From the NCBI RefSeq assembly GCF_000317285.1, contig NZ_AJLN01000068.1, positions 87,812-151,811 on the forward strand: a stretch of 64,000 nt of DNA. The letters are read 5' to 3'. This document shows positions 56,840-64,000 of this stretch, in pieces (position 1 is the stretch's first letter; each line of letters starts with the position of its first letter). The position numbers and the translations under genes were made by a program. The notes beneath the pieces were generated by a model. The model was not told the origin of the DNA, did not search any database, and saw only the letters and a list, made by a program, of their open reading frames with translations. Source of the stretch: Chlorogloeopsis fritschii PCC 6912. Lineage in GTDB: Bacteria; Cyanobacteriota; Cyanobacteriia; Cyanobacteriales; Nostocaceae.

Positions 56840-59110
56840 CTAGCGAACTACTCTACGCATATAATTTCCCCACAACTGAGCGGCTTGAGCACTGCTACCA
56901 GATGTTGGAGAGTTGTTATCGTTACCCAGCCAAACGCCGGTTGCCATGCGGCGGCTGGGAATATAACCAATAAACCACAAGTCAACGTTCTTATCGGTTG
57001 TACCTGTCTTTCCAGATACGGCGAAATCGCCAATGGCAGCACGAGTACCAGTACCATTTGTTACTACCCCGCGTAGTAAACGAGTCATGGTGTCGGCGAT
57101 CTCAGTTTTCAGTACCCGTCTATTCGCATCGGCATCTTGATCGAAAGAATAGATGACGCGGCAAGTTTTTAAATCATTGCGATCCTTACAATCACTACTG
57201 TCTAAAATCCGGCTAATTGCATGGGGGCGATTCCACACGCCGCGATTGCCAATTGCACCAAAAGCGCCAGTCATCTCTAAAACATTAACTACGCTTTGTC
57301 CCAATACTAATCCAGGCACTGGATCTAATTCTGACCTGACTCCTAACCGCCGTGCCATGCTCACGACTTTATTTAGCCCTACCTGCCTAGCAATCCGCAA
57401 GGCAATGGGATTTTCTGATTGAGCAAGCCCAGTTGCCATATCTAAGCTAATATCAGCACCTGCCCGACAAGGCTTGTAGGTAAAACCTTGCCAAGTTAAG
57501 GGACTGCAGGAATAGCTTGCATTTGGTGAAATTCCCTGCTCCAAGGCGGCGGCATAAGCAAAAACTTTAAAGGTGGAACCAGGTTGCCGTTGAGCTTGGA
57601 AAGCACGATTGAATTGACTTTTGGCGTAGTCGGTGCCCCCTGCCATCGCTAAGATAGCGCCAGTGCTGGAATCAAGTGTAGCGATCGCTCCTTGAGAAAA
57701 GTTAAAACTTCTGCCAGCGTCATTAACATGATTGCGCAATGCTATTTCTGCCTGTGATTGAATTGCGGGATCTAGCTGAGTCTCAATAATAAAATTGCCT
57801 TCACCCGCTATGTCTTTTCCCAAGATTGCTTCGAGTTCTTGGAAGACGTAACTGTAAAAATATGGGGCGATCGTCTTGGCTTGAGTTTCGCAAACCTTGG
57901 GGCTGACTTCAACCGGCGATCGCCTCGCTCGGTTATACTCATCTTGTTTAATTTTGCCTGCGTTCAACATCCGCCGTAGCACACGATTGCGGTATTCTAC
58001 AACTCTTCTTCTACTTTCGTTGTCTCCGCAAAAATTAAAACTGTTAGGGCCTGGTAAAATTCCTACTAATGTCGCTGACTCTGCCAAAGTTAACTCTTTA
58101 GCTGACTTATCAAAGTAATATTTAGCCGCATCCTCAAAGCCGGAAGTATCTGCCCCTAAAAACACTCGATTTAAGTAAGTCAGCAAAATGTAATCTTTGC
58201 TATAAAAAGTCTCCAATTTAAAGGAAACAATTGCTTCTCTTAATTTGCGCCCCAAAGAATCCTGTCTGCCTACATATTCGCGGAACAAACTCCGCGCTAC
58301 TTGCTGGGTGACTGTGCTAGCTCCTTGTTGTACATCTCCACTTTTGGTATTTACAAATATGGCTCGTAAAATTCCATAGGGATCGACTCCAAAGTGCCAA
58401 TAATAGCGGCTGTCCTCCGAAGCGACGACAGCTGAGGGTAAATAAGGGCCAAAGTCCTCCAACCGCTTCATGTCTATATGAGCAGTTGTTCGGGGTTCGC
58501 GTAGCGGTGTTTCGCCATCACGGGCGTAGACAATCACTGGAGCGCGAGTGGCTATAGGTAAAGGTCTAACAGAGAACCTTAGCCATTCTACGCCTATAAT
58601 TAATGCCATTAAGGCACTGGCACCACCAATACCATAAGCTCCCCAAGTCGCAGCTTTCACATATACAGGAGGCGGATCGACATATTGCAGACGCACTGAA
58701 GCAGCTAGTTCTGGTGGCCCCAACGTTAAAATATCACCATGACGCAACTCTAAGGAGGTAACTCGACGCTTGCCACGATAAATTCCATTCGTCGAGTTTT
58801 CATCTTTAATGACGAAAACTGGTTTTCTTTGAGTGGAATCTCGCGATAGTGACAAGTGGATTTGACTGACAACTGGGTTGCGTACAACAATATCGCAAGA
58901 TTTGGAACTGCGACCAAGTACATAGCGATCGCCCAACAGCGGATATACCTCCGCTTTGTCCGTCCCCGCGTCCTGCACCCAAAGTTCCGGTACTCTGGCA
59001 TTAGGCTTGAGTGCTAGTTTAGAAAAATCTACCCTAGCTTGAATTGTTTGTACTGCTTGCGTTATCTGACCAAGCAATGTTTGTGGCTTGTGAGGTGGGG
59101 GAGAACTCAT
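56840..59110 (-). CDS. Class A penicillin-binding protein with N-terminal FHA domain
   Basis: A 756-residue bifunctional peptidoglycan synthase. An FHA phosphothreonine-binding domain (~55-140: DRYVLGRSSKSCDIVV, SQIHLSLSR, NSTNGIY) precedes a membrane helix (~155-175). The glycosyltransferase-51 domain has catalytic Glu232 in VVASEDSRYYWHFG and QGASTVTQQVARSLF. The transpeptidase has Ser512-x-x-Lys515 (GSTFKVF), Ser565-Glu-Asn (SEN) and Lys701 (KTGTT). The cytoplasmic FHA domain suggests that a Ser/Thr kinase controls the enzyme or its partners; no kinase is nearby. Seen in other filamentous cyanobacteria. Both catalytic domains are intact. Confidence 0.93.
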   Translation of the reverse strand: MSSPPPHKPQTLLGQITQAVQTIQARVDFSKLALKPNARVPELWVQDAGTDKAEVYPLLGDRYVLGRSSKSCDIVVRNPVVSQIHLSLSRDSTQRKPVFVIKDENSTNGIYRGKRRVTSLELRHGDILTLGPPELAASVRLQYVDPPPVYVKAATWGAYGIGGASALMALIIGVEWLRFSVRPLPIATRAPVIVYARDGETPLREPRTTAHIDMKRLEDFGPYLPSAVVASEDSRYYWHFGVDPYGILRAIFVNTKSGDVQQGASTVTQQVARSLFREYVGRQDSLGRKLREAIVSFKLETFYSKDYILLTYLNRVFLGADTSGFEDAAKYYFDKSAKELTLAESATLVGILPGPNSFNFCGDNESRRRVVEYRNRVLRRMLNAGKIKQDEYNRARRSPVEVSPKVCETQAKTIAPYFYSYVFQELEAILGKDIAGEGNFIIETQLDPAIQSQAEIALRNHVNDAGRSFNFSQGAIATLDSSTGAILAMAGGTDYAKSQFNRAFQAQRQPGSTFKVFAYAAALEQGISPNASYSCSPLTWQGFTYKPCRAGADISLDMATGLAQSENPIALRIARQVGLNKVVSMARRLGVRSELDPVPGLVLGQSVVNVLEMTGAFGAIGNRGVWNRPHAISRILDSSDCKDRNDLKTCRVIYSFDQDADANRRVLKTEIADTMTRLLRGVVTNGTGTRAAIGDFAVSGKTGTTDKNVDLWFIGYIPSRRMATGVWLGNDNNSPTSGSSAQAAQLWGNYMRRVVR

Positions 59111-59559
59111 CGGCTAAACGAACCACGCTTAAAGAGTGGAAAATCGGGGCGAACGGCAATCTCTATGTTTGTATTTCACCATTGTACCCATAGAGCCGCA
59201 TAGACGTTGGCTGTACGGATTCGTTCCCGATTCTCTCTGACACCAAGATAATATATAGTAATATGATTTATTTTGTTAATTTTGTAACTTCTGTTTGCAG
59301 TCTAATATATTATTCCTGCTATCCTGATATTTATAAATTATCTACCATAATTCCTTATTAAACGGCAATTACTGCTTTTGCCGTACTGTTCTTTCATAAC
59401 TATAAATCAATCAGCAAATGATTTAAATTTTACAATCACAATACCCAACTACACCAGAAACTAAAAAAATACATCCTCTTTTAGGAAGATTTCCTTGATC
59501 CCATTGTTTGATTTAATGGGGCGAGTACTTCTTTGTTTTAGGTGTTGAGGTTAAGTTAT
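59111..59559. other. Divergent intergenic region, no gene seen
   Basis: AT-rich region between the PBP gene and the secreted repeat protein gene. It contains promoters for both; none was identified with confidence. Confidence 0.4.
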
Positions 59560-60342
59560 ATGAAGGGGAAATTTGTCACCCTGATTGGTACAGGCCTGGT
59601 TCTGGCACTAACTAGCAGCCTTGTTGTTGCCCAACAAAACCCCAGCAATAGATCAAAACCAATAGTTCCGCAACCAGGAGACCCAAGAAATGCGACTCCA
59701 GAAGAAATTAAAGAACTAGAAGCCGCTGACTCAGCAACAGAAATTAAGCTTTCTCCAGAAGCCCAGGAAATTTTGTGTAAGCGTTTCCCGCTTAACTCTC
59801 GGTGTGGTGGCAGCGCTCAAGGAACCACACCAACTCCTGAAGCTACTCCTGGTGCATCTCCTGAGGCATCACCTTCTCCAGAGGGCACAACAACTCCTGG
59901 GGCAGAACCTGAGGCATCACCTTCTCCAGAGGGCACAACTCCTGAGGCAGAACCTGAGGCATCACCCTCTCCAGAGGGCATAACTCCTGAGGCTCCTGGT
60001 GCATCTCCTGAGGCATCACCCTCTCCAGAAGGCACAACAACTCCTGGTGGTACCATTGAACCTGCACCCGGCAGTACAGCCGAACCTACTCCTGGCACCA
60101 CAATTGAACCTGCTCCTGGCAGTAACCCAACTAACATGACTCCAGGTTCCCAGACAGCGCCTACCCCAGAAGCAACTGAAAATCCTGTCCCCGGAACAAT
60201 TAAAATTACTCCCGCTCCTGGTAGTAACACTGAAACAACACCTGGCAGCACAACTACTCCCGGCAGCATGAGTGCTCCCAGCGATACCCCTCCCACTAGC
60301 GTTCCTAGCGGTGTAGAAACAGCTCCTAATACTGGTAACTAA
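59560..60342 (+). CDS. Secreted Pro/Thr-rich low-complexity repeat protein
   Basis: A 260-residue exported protein. It has a signal peptide (MKGKFVTLIGTGLVLALTSSLVVA, cleavage after the final Ala). The mature N-terminus (~25-90) is a small conserved-looking domain with two Cys (LSPEAQEILCKRFPLNSRCGG). The rest is low-complexity: units of SPEASPSPEGTTPEAEPEA type (encoded by ~45-bp minisatellite repeats, ~59850-60050), then PTPGTTIEPAPGS-type units to the end. The Met at 59560 is chosen over the ATG at 59542 because the signal peptide begins there. The protein may be a cell-surface or matrix component; function unknown. The repeat number is likely variable between strains. Confidence 0.75.
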   Translation: MKGKFVTLIGTGLVLALTSSLVVAQQNPSNRSKPIVPQPGDPRNATPEEIKELEAADSATEIKLSPEAQEILCKRFPLNSRCGGSAQGTTPTPEATPGASPEASPSPEGTTTPGAEPEASPSPEGTTPEAEPEASPSPEGITPEAPGASPEASPSPEGTTTPGGTIEPAPGSTAEPTPGTTIEPAPGSNPTNMTPGSQTAPTPEATENPVPGTIKITPAPGSNTETTPGSTTTPGSMSAPSDTPPTSVPSGVETAPNTGN

Positions 60343-60436
60343 AAGATTATGGCTTCAAGGTAATTGAGGCATAATTTGAAAATTAGCAGTCTTTGGATTG
60401 ATAAATTGAAAAATTCACAAAAAGGATTTTAGCCAA

Positions 60437-60473
60437 AAACAGGAGACAGTTCGCAGCTAGCTGTCTCCTGTTT
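60437..60473. terminator. Bidirectional terminator between repeat protein and lspA
   Basis: AAACAGGAGACAG (60437-60449), 11-nt loop, CTGTCTCCTGTTT (60461-60473): a perfect 13-bp stem with T-rich sequence on both sides (GTTTGTTTT on plus; the minus strand runs into TTTTTGG). It lies between convergent genes. Confidence 0.85.
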
Positions 60474-60487
60474 GTTTTAGTATGAAA

Positions 60488-60964
60488 TCAACGTGGTCTG
60501 CGATTTGAAGTTGGTGTTTTTTTAAAGGTAGCAATTAACAAGCAGGCAATACCAACGTTAATAAACACATCTGCAAAATTAAATACTGGAAAATTAATTA
60601 GTCGAAAATCAAGAAAATCAACAACGTATCCTAATACAAAGCGATCTATTCCATTACCCATCGCACCACCTAAAATCAGACCATAACCCAATTGATCCCA
60701 ACGATGTAAAATTGGGCCAAACCAAGCTAAGGCTATCAATGCTAAACTTACTCCCAAAGACAGCCAGCGCAACCATTCAACTTTTCCTGAGAATAAACTA
60801 AAGGCTGCGCCAGTATTGGTAACATAGGTGAAATGAAAGATTCCAGGTAATAGTGGCAATGTCTGCCCTAAGCTAAAGGTTTGTGCTACCCAGTATTTTG
60901 TCAATTGATCCAAGAAAAAAACTGTTAAGGCGGCGATCCAGAAGAGGGAATTTTTTAAATGCAT
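60488..60964 (-). CDS. lspA: Lipoprotein signal peptidase LspA
   Basis: A 158-residue signal peptidase II, an integral membrane aspartyl protease that removes signal peptides from lipoproteins such as the PstS in this window. Four TM helices are visible. The catalytic Asp residues are in GNGIDRFVLGYVVDFLDF and FNFADVFINVGI. Typical length and layout; ATG at 60964 (MHLKNSLFW). Confidence 0.93.
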   Translation of the reverse strand: MHLKNSLFWIAALTVFFLDQLTKYWVAQTFSLGQTLPLLPGIFHFTYVTNTGAAFSLFSGKVEWLRWLSLGVSLALIALAWFGPILHRWDQLGYGLILGGAMGNGIDRFVLGYVVDFLDFRLINFPVFNFADVFINVGIACLLIATFKKTPTSNRRPR

Positions 60965-61357
60965 GGCTAGTTATTCAAGAGGAGAACACTTGCGTAGGAA
61001 AAGTTTCCGCAGGTTGCAAAGTGTCCGTTCAATAGTCAATAGTCAATGGTTAATAGTCAATAGTCAATAACTTGCGTGAGTAGAACTTTCTTGAAAAAAG
61101 GTGTAGGGTGTAGGGGCAAGAACCCTGAAGGAATAAATTTTACTCAGAACGGCTGTCTTAAAAATAGGGGCTAGGGGCTAGGAGCTAGGGGCTAGAGAAA
61201 AGAGATTTTTATTTCCTTTTTGTATAATTTATTACATAAACATCTGTCTTGACAATAGGATTGGGGGAACAGTAAAAATTCCACTTTCATTCTCGCCGAT
61301 GAAACTTGTATCATCGGGACTGCCTTTCAATACGAACTATGAAAACTTGACTAGTAA
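60965..61357. other. Intergenic region with repeats between lspA and bioY
   Basis: No gene. It holds a block of GTCAATA/GTTAATA heptamers (61029-61072) and a GGGGCTAG/GGAGCTAG block (61167-61197), both of the STRR type. The left end must contain the lspA promoter. Confidence 0.6.
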
Positions 61358-61945
61358 CTAATAGAACATTATTTGCCTTAGTATATAGGCTATAAGGGTA
61401 ATGGCGCAGATGACAACTATTTGCCCTGGTAGTGCAAACCAAGAGTATTTAAGAATTGCTTGTGTTAAAGATAAAGTTTCCGTACCTTGCCACTGAAAAA
61501 AGTAACTGAGAATCAAATAACCAATACCGCAGATGTGAACAGTTAATAAACCACAAATACAGCTAAAAGCTAAACTTTCTAGACTAGGTCTAGCTTTAAA
61601 GGCAAACAAGCCACAAATCCAAGCTCCAGGAATAAAACCCAATAAATAACCAAATTGAGATAACTTAACATACCCTATACCACCACCGTCAGCAAATACA
61701 GGCAACAAAGTTAAGCCCATAACTAAATAGGCGATTTGTGAAAGTGCACCAGCGTTTTTACCCCCTAAACAACCTACCAGCAGCACTCCCCCAATTTGAA
61801 AAGTGACGCCCAAAGAAAAAGTATGAATTCCGTGCTTACTCCAACTTAAAGGTAAGGTGGTGATATGGGCTTCTAAGAAGGTACCACCCATCGTTAGCAG
61901 TAAGCCAATCATAGACCATAGCAATTGATTGGATGCAGCTAACAT
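61358..61945 (-). CDS. bioY: Biotin transporter BioY
   Basis: A 195-residue integral membrane S-component of a biotin ECF transporter, with about six hydrophobic helices. BioY-type segments are LSWSKHGIHTFSLGVTFQIGGVLLVGCLGGKNAGALSQIAYLVMGL and PVFADGGGIGYVKLSQFGYLLGFIPGAWICG. No ECF ATPase or EcfT gene is next to it, so it is a stand-alone BioY or uses shared energising subunits. No biotin riboregulator is recognised upstream. Assignment rests on the conserved GGG and QIGG regions. Confidence 0.88.
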   Translation of the reverse strand: MLAASNQLLWSMIGLLLTMGGTFLEAHITTLPLSWSKHGIHTFSLGVTFQIGGVLLVGCLGGKNAGALSQIAYLVMGLTLLPVFADGGGIGYVKLSQFGYLLGFIPGAWICGLFAFKARPSLESLAFSCICGLLTVHICGIGYLILSYFFQWQGTETLSLTQAILKYSWFALPGQIVVICAITLIAYILRQIMFY

Positions 61946-62735
61946 TTACAAATACTCATGCAAATAATTCTCATTTAACAGTGAAAAATTAGAATAAAGT
62001 ATTATATTTTATCCTTAATTGAAAAACATCACCGCATTCTAACTCAAGCTACTCTAAAATTATACAAAGTTCAGTACAGATGCAAAGCAATTAACTGTCT
62101 GTTTTCGACATTGCCATAGTTTTATCTATACACTCAAAGTTTTTTAGAACTGATTGATATTCTCGGTGATAGATCTAGTTAAAATCTTAGATAGTATGTC
62201 ATAAGTAGTTACTAGTATTAGCGTGAAAATACTGGATGGTATTTTATTGCTGTTTGAGTATAAATATTCTATTTATACCTGCTCTTCGCTAGCAAGAGTA
62301 TTTTGTAAATGACAACCTAAACTGAAGGCGATCGCTTTTGCTCTCAGCTTTGCTTTTCCAGATTCATCTGCTCATGCTTTTAGTAAAAACTATCGAATAT
62401 CAATGCAAAAACATAATTTAAGGATGCATGAGTGGACTAGATTAGTTGAAGACTTTTTGTTTTTTATTTTTAATTTTAAATAAGTTAATCAATATTTAAT
62501 ATTCTTTTAAAATCACTTCAATTTTACTTTAATAAGTACAAGTGTACTAAGCGATGATTCATTGGTTAATTCAAATAAATTACACTACCCAAGTTTTAGC
62601 TAGCAAACGATAATAAAATTTTCTACAAATTACAGGATGAAAATGTGATTGTTTGACGAGCCTTAACCTTGCCTTAACCAAGCGAATATATATTTGTAGA
62701 GGCATTAGTTGTAAAAAACACTAGATATCACATCC
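61946..62735. other. Long divergent intergenic region before pstS
   Basis: 790 bp, AT-rich, no convincing gene. The right end (62640-62735) holds the Pho box and the pstS promoter. The rest (61946-62640) shows no repeat, hairpin or ORF worth reporting. Confidence 0.5.
62651..62680 (+). promoter_or_regulatory. Pho box (SphR/PhoB binding site) of pstS
   Basis: Three 8-bp direct repeats at 11-bp spacing: GTTTGACG (imperfect), CTTAACCT and CTTAACCA, separated by 3-bp spacers. The last two match the cyanobacterial Pho-box consensus of PyTTAAPyPy(T/A) repeats. The site ends 55 bp before the pstS start codon, so pstS is expected to be induced by phosphate starvation through SphS-SphR. Confidence 0.88.
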
Positions 62736-63914
62736 ATGCTTTTCCGTACACCTGTAATTAATCAGTCTCGTTTATCAAGAACAGCTTCAGTATTAGTTTT
62801 GGCAATTAGCTTGGCAGCTTGTGGTGGTGAAAACAATACTGCTACTAACGATGCATCTCCTAATACTGCTACTGATGCTACTGCCTCTAGCCCAGGAAAA
62901 CTGGATCTCGGTGGAAATGTACGGTTAACTGGGGCTGGAGCCTCTTTCCCCGCGCCACTGTATCAAACTTGGTTCCAAAACTTGAACAAGAAATATCCAA
63001 ATCTTCAAGTGAGCTATCAATCAGTTGGTAGTGGTGCTGGTGTTGAGCAATTTACCAAAGGTACCGTGGATTTTGGTGCTAGCGATGTGGCAATGAAGGA
63101 CGACGAAATCCAAAAAGTGCCACAGGATAAAGGTGTACTACTGTTACCAATGACTGCTGGTACTATTGTGCTGGCATATAATCTGCCTGGTGTTGAGCAG
63201 TTACAGCTACCAAGAGCAGTCTACACAGATATCTTACTAGGTAAAATTAAGACCTGGAACGACCCGAAAATTGCTTCAGCCAACCCTGGCGTTAACCTCC
63301 CCAACCAACCAATTACAGTTGTGTATCGTTCAGATGGTAGCGGAACCACTGGTGTTTTTACCAAACACTTAAGTACGATTAGCCCTGAATGGAAAAGCAA
63401 AGTTGGTGAAGGCAAAACTGTCAGTTGGCCTGTGGGAGTTGGTGCCAAGGGTAACGAAGGTGTTACAGCTCAAGTTCAGCAAACTCAAGGCTCAATTGGT
63501 TACATAGAATACGGTTACGCCAAGCAAAACAATCTCAAATTTGCAGCGTTGGAAAATAAAGCTGGTAAATTTGTGACACCTAACGATGAATCAGCATCTA
63601 AAACCTTAGAAGCAATAACTTTGCCGGCAAATCTACGTGCCTTTGAACCAGATCCACAAGGAGATGCATCCTATCCCATCATTAGTTACAGCTGGATTAT
63701 GGCTTACAAGAAATATCCTGATGCGACAAAAGCCAAAGCAATTGAAGCGATGATTGAGTATGGCTTGACTGAAGGTCAGAAAGTGGCTCCACAACTAGGT
63801 TACGTTGCTCTACCTCAGAACGTGATTGAAAAAGTGGCAGCAGCAGCGGATGCTATTAGCCCCGATTACAAAATTGCTGTTGGTACAAGCAATAGTCCTA
63901 GTGCCAGCAAGTAG
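62736..63914 (+). CDS. pstS: Phosphate ABC transporter substrate-binding protein PstS
   Basis: A 392-residue periplasmic phosphate-binding lipoprotein. The signal peptide ends at a lipobox (ISLAACGG, Cys29), followed by an Asn/Thr-rich linker and the binding domain. Phosphate-contact segments are LTGAGASFPAPLYQTWF, SVGSGAGVEQFTKG, FGASDVAMKDDE and VVYRSDGSGTTGVFTKHL. LspA, encoded about 1.8 kb upstream, would process it. The pstC/pstA/pstB genes probably follow beyond the right edge. Expression is likely controlled by the Pho box. Confidence 0.96.
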   Translation: MLFRTPVINQSRLSRTASVLVLAISLAACGGENNTATNDASPNTATDATASSPGKLDLGGNVRLTGAGASFPAPLYQTWFQNLNKKYPNLQVSYQSVGSGAGVEQFTKGTVDFGASDVAMKDDEIQKVPQDKGVLLLPMTAGTIVLAYNLPGVEQLQLPRAVYTDILLGKIKTWNDPKIASANPGVNLPNQPITVVYRSDGSGTTGVFTKHLSTISPEWKSKVGEGKTVSWPVGVGAKGNEGVTAQVQQTQGSIGYIEYGYAKQNNLKFAALENKAGKFVTPNDESASKTLEAITLPANLRAFEPDPQGDASYPIISYSWIMAYKKYPDATKAKAIEAMIEYGLTEGQKVAPQLGYVALPQNVIEKVAAAADAISPDYKIAVGTSNSPSASK

Positions 63915-64000
63915 GATTTTATCCTTTGTCATTGGTTGTAACGAAACTAATGACTAAATAACTCATGTGGTTCGCTCCCACTTTTTTGACCGTTGATGGA

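Noticed and set aside
59817..60296. Long antisense ORF (159 codons) inside the Pro/Thr-rich repeat protein gene
   Set aside because: Its Gly/Val/Pro repeats are only the reverse complement of the sense repeats; it has no ribosome site and no signal peptide.
1..64000. CRISPR arrays, tRNA or rRNA genes, prophage or complete insertion sequences
   Set aside because: None was recognised: the tandem repeats present are 7-mers or 39-mers without spacers, no cloverleaf or TPsiC-like segment was seen, and no transposase or phage gene was found.

Overview
The window is chromosomal DNA from a filamentous, heterocyst-type (Nostocales-like) cyanobacterium. The evidence is an allophycocyanin B alpha gene (apcD), many HIP1 octamers (GCGATCGC), heptameric short tandem repeats between genes, a cyanobacterial-type asd/dapA/rnj block facing tig-clpP-clpX, the adjacent cyanobacterial families DUF3038 and DUF4335, and a Mo-nitrogenase C-terminal-like protein. 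No rRNA, tRNA or CRISPR array was recognised.

Layout. 1-732: the N-terminal part of a receiver/histidine-kinase hybrid that runs off the left edge. 1.09-2.5 kb: a small toxin-antitoxin island, with a decayed HEPN/MNT pair (both genes broken) and an intact-looking PIN-type VapBC pair bracketed by ~75-bp direct repeats. 2.5-5.9 kb: urease operon ureD-ureA-ureB-ureC without ureEFG. 6-12 kb: GntR regulator, dienelactone hydrolase, S1-domain protein, a GC-rich dispersed repeat, Mo-nitro_C protein, ArsB/NhaD-type transporter, TPR protein. 12-21 kb: RNase J, dapA, asd on the minus strand and tig, clpP, clpX on the plus strand. 21-24 kb: alpha/beta hydrolase, methyltransferase, HicBA module, DUF4351 remnant. 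23.8-27.5 kb: groES-groEL with a CIRCE operator, a frameshifted (2Fe-2S) ferredoxin-like pseudogene, and a LuxR-type response regulator resembling Rre1/Ycf29.

27.9-39.2 kb: an eight-gene minus-strand chemosensory operon. Its parts match the Wsp type (CheW, CheR-TPR, two tandem membrane MCPs, Cys-containing CheW, CheA-receiver hybrid, CheB), but the last gene is a receiver-histidine kinase rather than a GGDEF regulator. This is the most interesting system in the window.

39.5-64 kb: a truncated M28 peptidase, APC permease, asnS, a small membrane protein, RsbW-like ATPase, RlmD, apcD, purL and purF, a lone DppB-type permease, apt, the DUF3038-DUF4335 pair, an FHA-containing class A PBP, a secreted Pro/Thr-rich repeat protein, lspA, bioY, and pstS behind a Pho box.

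Broken genes are frequent (HepT, MntA, (2Fe-2S) protein, M28 peptidase, DUF4351), as is usual for large filamentous cyanobacterial genomes. All functional statements are from reading the sequence; no database search was run.
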